Shown here one piece after another: positions 54,172-62,757 of a stretch of 64,000 nt of DNA. The notes beneath the pieces were generated by a model. That model was given only the letters and a program-made list of their open reading frames with translations. It was not told the DNA's origin and did not search any database. The stretch spans positions 1-64,000 of the forward strand of contig CAMDCA010000004.1 of the NCBI GenBank assembly GCA_945889645.1, given 5' to 3'. Within the stretch, counting starts at the first letter, position 1, and each line of letters opens with the position of its first letter. Origin of the DNA: Rhizobium sp. Q54. GTDB taxonomy: Bacteria > Pseudomonadota > Alphaproteobacteria > UBA2966 > CAIVPW01. The position numbers and the translations under genes are program-made.

Positions 54172-57100
54172 TCAACGGCGCGCGGCGGCGTGCGCCGCAA
54201 CGAAGATCCGTATCGGATTGCGCCGCTGAAAGAACTGCGGCGCGTAGCGGACCGTGAGCTCGACCAGAAACAGAGCCAAGGCCAGCAACGTCCATGCCTG
54301 CCAGGCCGGCCGTGCGACCCAGTGGGTCGCATCGCTGATGGCGGTGTCGCTGCCGACGACGACCCGGCCACCGGTAGCCGTAGCGAGTGCATGCATCTTG
54401 TCGAAGTCGGCGCGGGCGAAATCGAACCGGGCCGGGTAGCCGACGTACAGCGCGGCCACTACCGAAAGGTCATCGGCCGCCACCTCGACCCGCCAGACTC
54501 CAGGGGCAGAGACTGCAACGTCACCTTCGTAGCGGCCGGGGCCCGCATCCCGGAGCGCGACGGGGAGCTGTTGGGGCGCCGACGCGGTCACGCGGCGGCC
54601 GCTGACCGGAGCGCCGGCCTTGTCGAGGACTTCCGCGGCGACGCGAACCTTGTCGCCGTCGCGACGAAGATCGACGTGTAGACCTGGGCCGGCAGCATCG
54701 GGCAGGAAGGCCCGCACCGCCTGGGCCCACAGCCGCGGATACTCCGGCATCTGCAGCCACTCTTCGGCGCCGAGGCCGGCACCGTGGGCGGCGAAGGCGA
54801 GAACCCGGCCGTTGCCGTAGCGCCACGACGCCAGCAGCGGCTCACTCTCGCCCCGCGCGTCGGTCACCGCCAGGTGGAGATCGGCGTTGGGCTGCAACGT
54901 CGTTCGCACGTACAGGTGCACGGGCGGCAGCCGAGCGGGAATTCCCTGCAAGAAGTCCGCGGTGTCACTGACCCAGGTGACCGGCGCGGCACCCTGCTTC
55001 AGCGGAGCGGTCGACAGCGTCAGCGTCTCCTGCATGAGGATACTGGGCAGCGCTCGCATGTCGTCGGTGCGGTAGAAGCCGCCGCCGCCGCCTTCGGCGA
55101 TGAGCAGCGGCTGGGAGGGATCCGCCGCACTGCTGATGGCGATGGCGGAAATGGTGACGCCGAGACTCTTGGCTTCGGCGAACAGCGCGGAGAAATCCGC
55201 CGTCTGCGACAACCCGTCCGTCATCACCACGATATGCCGCGCGGTCACGTCGAGGCCGTGCATCATGTCCATGGCGGCGGCAAGGCCAGGATAGATGAAC
55301 GTCCCGCCGCCCGGCCCGATGGTGCTGAGCGCCTTGGACACCGCCGCCTCGTCCTTCTGCGCGGTCAGCGGCAGGATGACGTAGGCCTCATGGTCGAACG
55401 CTACCAAGCCGACGCGTGCCTCATCGGGCAATTGACCGACCGCCGCCAGCGTGGCCTCGCGCGCAACATCCAGTCGAGTCGCGGTCCGCGCGGCATCGGC
55501 CCAGGCGACCATGCTGCCCGACCGATCGAGCACGAACACGATCGCGACCTTGGGCGAGTCGTGTGGAATCCGGCTGGACAGAGGCGACATGCGCTCGAAA
55601 GCGGTGCCGAAGTAGCCGCCAGGACCGAACGTATTCTCGCCGCCGAGGATCAACAGGCCGCGACCGTGTCGATGCACGAACTGCTCCAGCGAATCCTGCT
55701 GCTCGGTGTCGAGCAGGATCGCCGGCAGATTCATTGTCACCACGGCGTCATAGGCAAGCCAGCGCTCCACCGTCTTGGGCGCGGCGGCCGGGCTTACGAC
55801 TTTGGCACTCAAGCCCTGCACCGCTAGGGCGCGCGCGAAGGTGTCGCCCGCCGCCGGGTCCGGCGTCACTACGGCAATCGAGGGCGGACCACGCACGGCG
55901 ACGATGACGCCGTTGCGGTTGTTCTCGGCAAACGTATCGAGCGGCGATGCGACCGTCACCTCCAGCACTAGGTCGCCTGCTGCCTGCGCCGGCACAACGG
56001 TTTCGACCCGGTTGCGGCCGGGCAGCAGATCGAGTTGCTGCGCCAACACTTGTTCGCCGGCGCGCAGGATGGTGACCTGACCTTTGACCGGCGCCTGGGC
56101 ATAGATCACCGCGTCGAGGACAAACGTGTCGCCAAGGTAGACCTGTCGCGGCGCATGAACTGATTCGACCAACACTTCGCCCGGCGGCATGTCGGTGATG
56201 GGCTCGATGTCCACCACCACCCCGCGCGCGCGCGCCGCCGAAAGGGCGCGGACGACCTGTCCGGTGGTTTCGTTTCCGTCGGTGGCGACAACGACCCGGC
56301 CCGCGCGATCGGCGGGCAGCATCGCCGCAGCGAGTAGTACCGCCGCTTCGAGGTTTGCGCCGGCCGCGGCGCTGCGGAAGGCGTCGGCGTACGGCTGCCC
56401 GGCGGGCTCGCCAATGTCGGCAGCAATGCGGGGCGTTCCACCTGCAACGACGAGACCGGCATTGCCCTGCGAGCCTGCCGCGTTGGTGCGCTCCACCACC
56501 GCGCGCACGATGCGGGCGCGCGCCGCATTGGGAGCGCCTGTGGCCAGATCCGGACTGACGACCACAACGACGTTCTCGACGCTCTCGCGTACCGGCAGCG
56601 GCAGGCCCGTCAGGGCAGCAATCACCGCGGCCGCGGCGGCCAAGCCCAGACCAAGCTGCGCGCGTTTGCGCGTGGCCAGCGCCCGACCCGGCGCGAGCGC
56701 AGACAGGCTCAGGAACTGTTCGGTACCGCGACCGGCGATCCATCCTTCCGCCAACAGCAATCCCAGCACGGACAACGCAAGCCACCACCACAGCGGACGG
56801 ACGACGGGCGAAGCTGCCGTCGGAGTGACGCCTTGGCCGTCCAACGGCGCCAGCGCCGTCTCGTCCAACGACGGCGGGTTGACCGCCAGAGTGCGGCGCA
56901 GGTCACCGGCGTCGAGGTCGTAGAGACCGGCGCGCGCCGGCGCGAACGCGCCTTCGGTACCGTCCGGGAGAAACTCGGCCTCCGCGCCATCGGCCAGGGG
57001 AGTCACGGCGGCCAGGAACCGAGATTCGATCGGGCACACTGCGCCAACAAAGCAACTCGCCCCGACGCTGGAGCCGAGATCGACCCCTAGCCAGCGCACG

Positions 57101-58542
57101 AGATTGCTGACGAACACCGGCAGGCCAGCACTGCTGGCCCAGCCGGACTGCGCAAGGTCGAAGGCAAGCTGCACGTCGCGCCCCGATGGGGTCGTGCGCG
57201 CCTGCACCAGCGGCACACCACTCGACTCCGCGAGAACGGTTGCGCCCGGCAGACGCTCGGCGCGATAGGCACTATCCACGGCCAACGCGGTCCAATCGAT
57301 CTGGTCGGACAACGGATGCGTGGTGTCCCAGCCGGTCAGCGTTGGCGGACCGAACGCGGCCGGCGGCGACTCGCCATCGACATGCGCGGCGCCAAGCCAC
57401 AAGACATTGGTTGCCGGCCGGCGCGACACCACCACGTCGTCGATAACAACGAGGTCAAACGTGTGGTCTTCGGACGGAAGGCGTTCTGCCGCCGCAACAT
57501 CAACGAAGTCCAACGACTGGAGCGCGACAAGCATCGGGCCGCGCGGCGCGCCAACATAGAGCACGCGGGCGCGCACCGGTTCGCCGCGCACGACAAAGTA
57601 CGCCGCGTTGTCGTGCGGACCGGCGTCGTCGGGGATCCGCACCTGCACGGCGCCGGGACCAGGCAGATTGAAGGCGAGGTCGAAAGCGACATTGGGACCG
57701 CCGCCGCGGCGCTCCGCCATCGTCGTCGCCCACGGCACGAATTCCTCGGTACCGGAGGCACGGAACAGAGCCTCGACGGCGACACCCTCGGGGGCGCTGC
57801 CGCTGAAGCGGACGCTTCCGATGACGAGCCATTTGCCGGCGGGCGAGTCGGAGCGCTGGATCGCGGCCGACAGGCCGGCATTGGTTGAGTCGGCGCCAGC
57901 GACGATTGATCGAGTAGCAATGCCGGGGAACGTGCGTTCGACCTCGCGCGCACCGGCGTCGGCACCGTCGGTCAACACGACGACGCGCGTGGTTTCACGG
58001 GGGCGGCGGAGCGAATCCGCCAAGGCCGTAGCGGCGGCCCAGTCAGCGGGCCCGTCGCCCGCCTCAAGCCGGCGCATCAGCGGCCGGATGCCGGCCGGCC
58101 TTGGCTGACGCGCCACCTCGATGCGAGCCAGAGCACCGGCGCTGACGACGGAGATGCGTCCCGTGGATGCCGGCGTGGCCGCGGAAATCATGGCGACAAG
58201 GCGATCCCGTGCAGCGTCGAAGCGATTCGGCGCGACGTCCGTTGCGCGCATGCTGCCGGACGCATCGACGACATAGATCGTGTGTTGCGGCGACGGGTCG
58301 CCAGAGCCCAACAAAGGCTGCGCGAGTGTGACGGCCGCCAGGGCGACGACCAATAGCTGCAGCGCGAGCAGGGTGCTGGCCGGTGGACGGCGCAGCGCGC
58401 GTCGCGCGCTTCCAGCGTCCTGCAGCAGACGCCACATGGCGACGCTGGGAACCTCAACCTGGCGCCGGCGGCGCATGTGCAGCAGCAGCACAAGCGCGGT
58501 CAGGCCGGCGATCGCCAGCCACGCCGGAGAAAGAAAGATCAC
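54172..58542 (-). CDS. Large BatA-N/vWA + GATase-like/vWA fused membrane protein (1456 aa)
   Basis: N-terminal FLSPAWLAIAGLTALVLLLHMRRRR; MIDAS 1 VVDASGSM, MIDAS 2 VLDRSGSM; GLLILGGENTFGPGGYFGT; GTG start overlaps the upstream stop. Confidence 0.85.
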   Translation of the reverse strand: MIFLSPAWLAIAGLTALVLLLHMRRRRQVEVPSVAMWRLLQDAGSARRALRRPPASTLLALQLLVVALAAVTLAQPLLGSGDPSPQHTIYVVDASGSMRATDVAPNRFDAARDRLVAMISAATPASTGRISVVSAGALARIEVARQPRPAGIRPLMRRLEAGDGPADWAAATALADSLRRPRETTRVVVLTDGADAGAREVERTFPGIATRSIVAGADSTNAGLSAAIQRSDSPAGKWLVIGSVRFSGSAPEGVAVEALFRASGTEEFVPWATTMAERRGGGPNVAFDLAFNLPGPGAVQVRIPDDAGPHDNAAYFVVRGEPVRARVLYVGAPRGPMLVALQSLDFVDVAAAERLPSEDHTFDLVVIDDVVVSRRPATNVLWLGAAHVDGESPPAAFGPPTLTGWDTTHPLSDQIDWTALAVDSAYRAERLPGATVLAESSGVPLVQARTTPSGRDVQLAFDLAQSGWASSAGLPVFVSNLVRWLGVDLGSSVGASCFVGAVCPIESRFLAAVTPLADGAEAEFLPDGTEGAFAPARAGLYDLDAGDLRRTLAVNPPSLDETALAPLDGQGVTPTAASPVVRPLWWWLALSVLGLLLAEGWIAGRGTEQFLSLSALAPGRALATRKRAQLGLGLAAAAAVIAALTGLPLPVRESVENVVVVVSPDLATGAPNAARARIVRAVVERTNAAGSQGNAGLVVAGGTPRIAADIGEPAGQPYADAFRSAAAGANLEAAVLLAAAMLPADRAGRVVVATDGNETTGQVVRALSAARARGVVVDIEPITDMPPGEVLVESVHAPRQVYLGDTFVLDAVIYAQAPVKGQVTILRAGEQVLAQQLDLLPGRNRVETVVPAQAAGDLVLEVTVASPLDTFAENNRNGVIVAVRGPPSIAVVTPDPAAGDTFARALAVQGLSAKVVSPAAAPKTVERWLAYDAVVTMNLPAILLDTEQQDSLEQFVHRHGRGLLILGGENTFGPGGYFGTAFERMSPLSSRIPHDSPKVAIVFVLDRSGSMVAWADAARTATRLDVAREATLAAVGQLPDEARVGLVAFDHEAYVILPLTAQKDEAAVSKALSTIGPGGGTFIYPGLAAAMDMMHGLDVTARHIVVMTDGLSQTADFSALFAEAKSLGVTISAIAISSAADPSQPLLIAEGGGGGFYRTDDMRALPSILMQETLTLSTAPLKQGAAPVTWVSDTADFLQGIPARLPPVHLYVRTTLQPNADLHLAVTDARGESEPLLASWRYGNGRVLAFAAHGAGLGAEEWLQMPEYPRLWAQAVRAFLPDAAGPGLHVDLRRDGDKVRVAAEVLDKAGAPVSGRRVTASAPQQLPVALRDAGPGRYEGDVAVSAPGVWRVEVAADDLSVVAALYVGYPARFDFARADFDKMHALATATGGRVVVGSDTAISDATHWVARPAWQAWTLLALALFLVELTVRYAPQFFQRRNPIRIFVAAHAAARR

Positions 58543-59990
58543 CGTGCGGCCTCGGCCGCAATGCCTTGGAAGTACCGGCCGACCATGTCGCGCGCCGTGA
58601 CGGGCAGCGCGGTGCGGGTGACCTCGTGCTCGGCCGTTGCGCGCCACGCGCCGGCTAGCGGAGGTTGACCTGGAGCACCAACGACGCCCGCCGTCGCATC
58701 GGGCAGGAGGCCGAGTTGAGTGCGACGGCCACCCTCGCCTTCAGGGTTTTGCAGCAGCAACTCACCGCCAGCCGCGATGCCGAGACGCTTGAGCGCCTCG
58801 CCGACCAGGGCCCGCGTGCCGAAGCCGGCGTAGTCGCCCGGAGCGCCGCCACCGGCGCCACCGAACACCTCGCCGCCGCCACCCTCACCGGCCTCGGGCG
58901 CCGCGTCGCGATAGTCGGCCTGTTTGTCCTGCGGATCGGCGGCTGGGGCTTCCGACTCGCGCTGGCCGCCGGGTCCACGAGTGCCCGGCAATGCCCGTGT
59001 GGGCGGCGGAAGGGCGGCGGCGGTGCGCTGTGGTTCATCCCGTGTCACCTGCGGGCGGTCAACGGCGGGGTCTGCGCCGGCCGCCGCGGGCGCGTTGCCA
59101 ACGACGCTAACAACAGGCCGCGATCGCTCAGCCCCTGCAGGTGGCGCCGGGCCGCGCAAGCGGGCGACGGATTGCGCCGCGGCTGCAACGTCGGCCCCGC
59201 GGCCGTAGGCATCGCGCGTCGCACCAAGGAGGCGCTCGACGTTCTCGGCCAGCGTCTCGCGTCCCATGGCGGGGTCCGCCGCGAAGCGGCGCCCCAGGTC
59301 GGTCACCTCTTGAGCCAACGCCAGGAGCTCGACGTCGCCACGCTCGCGTCCGTCGCGGCGCAACACCGCGGCGACGGCCGCGACGTCGGCGGCGTCCTGC
59401 GCTCTCTGCTGCTCGGTCATTGCTGCGTCGGCGCTGCGTGCAGTGCGCAAGGCGCCGAGCTTGTCGCGCAGCACCGGTGCCGGTAACGCGGTGGCAAAGA
59501 CAACTGCGAGCAGAAGCAACACTGGAACGCCCAGCGCCATGCGGGGCAAGGTCAGCGGCACCAGAGTCCGCACATCGATCTCGCCTGCGTGGGACTCGGC
59601 GCGCCGCAGAAGTGCCGCGCCGATCGCGCCGTAGTGCGGGGCATCGATCAACGCGACCTCGAGCGCCGTGCTCAGACTCTCTCGCATGGCGAAGCGGCGT
59701 TCGGCGGCGCGCGCGAGGGTCGCGATGGACGGGCGGCGCCGCGCAGCAAAGGCGGCAACGGCCAGCGTCGCACCGGCACCGATTGCGAGAGCGAGAAGAA
59801 CGTGTTCGGGCGGCGGAACATCGACGGCGCGCAGCGCGTACAGCAGCTGCAGGACGCAGAACGACAAGAGTACGGCGGTAAGGCCGGTAAGGCCGGCGTT
59901 GAGCACGGCGCGCTGGGTGTAGCGGTGCCGTGCCTGTTCCAGGCGTCCAACCAGGCCGAACAGACGCGGATCGCGGGACTCGGGATTCAC
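58539..59990 (-). CDS. Membrane protein of unknown function coupled to the vWA protein (DUF4175-like topology)
   Basis: Two N-terminal TM segments, a further TM at LPRMALGVPVLLLLAVVFATAL, long Pro/Gly/Ala-rich tail; 4-bp overlap with the vWA ORF. Confidence 0.7.
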   Translation of the reverse strand: MNPESRDPRLFGLVGRLEQARHRYTQRAVLNAGLTGLTAVLLSFCVLQLLYALRAVDVPPPEHVLLALAIGAGATLAVAAFAARRRPSIATLARAAERRFAMRESLSTALEVALIDAPHYGAIGAALLRRAESHAGEIDVRTLVPLTLPRMALGVPVLLLLAVVFATALPAPVLRDKLGALRTARSADAAMTEQQRAQDAADVAAVAAVLRRDGRERGDVELLALAQEVTDLGRRFAADPAMGRETLAENVERLLGATRDAYGRGADVAAAAQSVARLRGPAPPAGAERSRPVVSVVGNAPAAAGADPAVDRPQVTRDEPQRTAAALPPPTRALPGTRGPGGQRESEAPAADPQDKQADYRDAAPEAGEGGGGEVFGGAGGGAPGDYAGFGTRALVGEALKRLGIAAGGELLLQNPEGEGGRRTQLGLLPDATAGVVGAPGQPPLAGAWRATAEHEVTRTALPVTARDMVGRYFQGIAAEAAR

Positions 59991-60076
59991 CCCTGAGTGC
60001 TAGGCCATCCCTGTGACGGTCCGCTTGCTGACTTGTGGCCGACGTGTGATGGCTCGATGATGTGTGTGTTACGAGC

Positions 60077-61066
60077 CTAGTTCGTGACACCGGCGATGAC
60101 GCGGTCGGGTGCCGCGTTGCCGTCGACGAAGCTCTTGATGTTGATGATGACTTTTTCGCCCATGGCGATGCGGCCGGCGTAGGTGGCGGAGCCCATATGC
60201 GGCGTCAGCACGATGTTGTCGAGCTTGAGGAGGCGCGGGTTGATGTGCGGCGCCTCGGCGAACACGTCGAGGCCGGCGCCGCCGATCTGGCCCTTCTCGA
60301 GCAGGTCGCACAGCGCGTTCTCGTCGATGATCTCGCCGCGCGCGGTGTTGACGATGACGGCGTGACGCTGCAGCCGCGCCAGGCGCGGCGCCGACAGCAT
60401 GTGGCGCGTCTCGTCGGTGAGGGGGCAGTTGACCGAGATGATGTCCATGTGGGCGAGCATCTGGTCGAGGTCTTCCCAGTACGCCGCGTCCAGCTCTTGC
60501 TCGGTCGCCTCGGGCACGCGGTGGCGATTGTGGTAATGCACCGACAATCCGAAGCCGCGCGCGCGGCGTGCCACGGCCTGGCCGATGCGGCCCATGCCGA
60601 TAATGCCGAGGCGCTGGCCGGCGATGCGATGGCCGAGCAGCAGGGTCGGTCCCCAGCCCTCCCATTTGCCGGCGCGCAGCAGCCGCTCGCCCTCGGTGAT
60701 GCGGCGCGGTGCGGCCAGGATGAGGGCCATGGTGAGGTCGGCGGTGTCCTCGGTCAGCACGCCCGGCGTGTTGGTGACCGTGATGCCGAGTTCCTCGGCC
60801 ACCTTGAGATCGATGTGGTTCACGCCGGTGCCAAAGTTGGCGATCAGCTTGAGTTTGGGCCTGGCTTGGCGGAGCACGTCGGCGCCGATGCGGTCGGTGA
60901 CGGTCGGCACCAGGACATCGGCCGTCTTCACGGCCTCGACCAGCTCGGCTTGGCCGAAGCGGTGGTCGTCGATGTTCAGGCGCGCCCGGAACAGCTCCAT
61001 CATGCGCACCTCCACCGCCTCGGGCAGCTTGCGCGTGACGACGACGTCGGGCTTCTTGCTGGTCAA
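60077..61066 (-). CDS. D-2-hydroxyacid dehydrogenase (glyoxylate/hydroxypyruvate reductase-like)
   Basis: RLGIIGMGRIGQAVARRARGFG; VNTARGEIIDENAL; AGLDVFAEAP; probable TTG start. Confidence 0.92.
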   Translation of the reverse strand: MTSKKPDVVVTRKLPEAVEVRMMELFRARLNIDDHRFGQAELVEAVKTADVLVPTVTDRIGADVLRQARPKLKLIANFGTGVNHIDLKVAEELGITVTNTPGVLTEDTADLTMALILAAPRRITEGERLLRAGKWEGWGPTLLLGHRIAGQRLGIIGMGRIGQAVARRARGFGLSVHYHNRHRVPEATEQELDAAYWEDLDQMLAHMDIISVNCPLTDETRHMLSAPRLARLQRHAVIVNTARGEIIDENALCDLLEKGQIGGAGLDVFAEAPHINPRLLKLDNIVLTPHMGSATYAGRIAMGEKVIINIKSFVDGNAAPDRVIAGVTN

Positions 61067-61189
61067 GGCGGAACGGGCCTTTGGGGAATCGGTGGGGTTC
61101 GCCCTCTTAGCATGGGCGGCCGGGTCTAACAATTTTGGGGGGCCTCGCCCGAGTTGTGCGGCGGCCACGCCCGTGGTTGACTCATCCCC

Positions 61190-61546
61190 ATGGACGCTGC
61201 GACGGGCGAGGCTTTTGCGGATTCGGACGCGGCGGCGCGCATGATCTATGAGCGCCTGCTGGCGGCTGTGCAGCGCTTTGGCCCGGTCGAGATCGAGCCG
61301 AAGAAAAATGTGATCCACCTGGTCGCCGGCAGCGCCTTCGCCGTCGTACATCCGCGCAAGAGCGGGATCATCCTGAACGTCCGCATGAAGGGCCCGATCA
61401 AGAGCCCGCGCATCCGCAAGTCGGACCAGTTGTCGCCCAACCGCAGCCATAACGAGCTGTGGGTGTCGTCGGTGGGTGAGATCGACACCGAGTTGCTGAA
61501 GTGGCTGAAAGAAGCGTACGCCATGGGCGCGGGGAAGCCCGCCTGA
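61190..61546 (+). CDS. DUF5655-type protein
   Basis: VEIEPKKNVIHLVAGSAFAVVHPRKSGIILNVRMKGPI. Confidence 0.75.
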   Translation: MDAATGEAFADSDAAARMIYERLLAAVQRFGPVEIEPKKNVIHLVAGSAFAVVHPRKSGIILNVRMKGPIKSPRIRKSDQLSPNRSHNELWVSSVGEIDTELLKWLKEAYAMGAGKPA

Positions 61547-61551
61547 TCGCT

Positions 61552-62040
61552 GTGCGGCTGTTCGTGCGCGCGTTGGTCGGAATCGTGATGCTGCTGGGTG
61601 GCGCGGCTATTGCGCACGCCCAGGGCGCCCTGCCCATCCCCCGCTTCGTCTCGCTGCGCTCCCACGAGGTCAACGTCCGCACCGGACCCGGCATGCAGTA
61701 CCCGGTGGTGTGGGTGTTCGTGCGCGAAGGACTGCCGGTCGAGGTGATCGCCACCTTCGACGTGTGGCGCAAGGTGCGCGACATCGACGGCATCGAGGGC
61801 TGGGTACACCAGAACCTGCTGTCGGGCGATCGTATGGCGATCATCCTGGGCAGCGAGGTCCGGACCCTGACGCGGACCGCCGATCCGACCAGCACGGTGG
61901 TGGTGCAGGCGGAGCCGGGGGTCGTTGCCCACATACTCGAATGCGGCGGCGCGGTCTGCCGGCTCGACGTCGGCGGCCACAAGGGTTGGCTGCCGCGCGC
62001 GCAACTGTGGGGCGCCTACCCGAACGAGTCGCTCAAGTAG
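61552..62040 (+). CDS. Secreted SH3-domain protein
   Basis: Signal peptide ALVGIVMLLGGAAIAHA; VNVRTGPGMQYPVVWVFVREGLPVEVI. Confidence 0.88.
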   Translation: MRLFVRALVGIVMLLGGAAIAHAQGALPIPRFVSLRSHEVNVRTGPGMQYPVVWVFVREGLPVEVIATFDVWRKVRDIDGIEGWVHQNLLSGDRMAIILGSEVRTLTRTADPTSTVVVQAEPGVVAHILECGGAVCRLDVGGHKGWLPRAQLWGAYPNESLK

Positions 62041-62056
62041 CGCCCAGCGCTGGCTC

Positions 62057-62131
62057 CATTGCGAGGAGTGAAACGACGAAGCGATCCAGGCTGGGGGCAA
62101 CATTCTGGACTGCTTCGCTGCGCTCGCAATG
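62057..62131. repeat. Long imperfect inverted repeat CATTGCGAG...CGAAGCGATCCAG / CTGGACTGCTTCG...CTCGCAATG
   Basis: Outer 9-bp arms perfect, inner 13-bp arms 11/13; intergenic, convergent genes. Confidence 0.85.
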
Positions 62132-62142
62132 ACGGCTAGCGG

Positions 62143-62757
62143 TTAGTGCAGGACCGCCGCATCGAAGTCGGCGGCGAGGGCGGCGCGGGTTTCTTCCGGC
62201 AACACGGTAGCGTGGCGATAGCGCGCGTGGGTGAAGTCCAGAGTCACTTCGACGTTCTCGGCCTGGAAGGCGCGGATCTGCGTCTCGGTGAACGGGAAGT
62301 GCAGGAAGTGCACGGACGACGTCTTTCCAGTTTCGTCGGTGCGATCGACGTCGCGCTCGGGCACGGCGGACACGGTCTCGCCAGCGAAGCGCAGGCGGAC
62401 CGTCTCCTCGATGCCGCCAAGCTTGACCAGCTCGGTCGCGCGGAGGGTCTCGCTCTCGATCTCCAGCATCATGGTCGCGGCCAGCTCTCGCCCGTTGGGG
62501 ATGAGCGGATTGTAGGCCGCCAGCTCGTCGTCGATCTGGGCGTCGCCGCCCTTTTCGGCGCGCAGCATCTCGTGCACCTGGACCCACATGGAGGTGTAGG
62601 TCTCGAAGGTGAACGTGGCGTGCGGGCCGATGTGGATCTGACGATTGCGCTTCTCGGCGCGGACCTCTGCACGCTTCTGCGCGCGCACAGCCTCGTATGC
62701 GGCAAGGGACAGAATGTCGGCGCGCGTGATTGCGCGGCGCTTGGTGCGGACGGTCAT
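62143..62757 (-). CDS. DUF3501 family protein
   Basis: ITRADILSLAAYEAVRAQKRAEVRAEKRNRQIHIGPHATFTFETYTSMWVQVHEMLRAE. Confidence 0.9.
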   Translation of the reverse strand: MTVRTKRRAITRADILSLAAYEAVRAQKRAEVRAEKRNRQIHIGPHATFTFETYTSMWVQVHEMLRAEKGGDAQIDDELAAYNPLIPNGRELAATMMLEIESETLRATELVKLGGIEETVRLRFAGETVSAVPERDVDRTDETGKTSSVHFLHFPFTETQIRAFQAENVEVTLDFTHARYRHATVLPEETRAALAADFDAAVLH

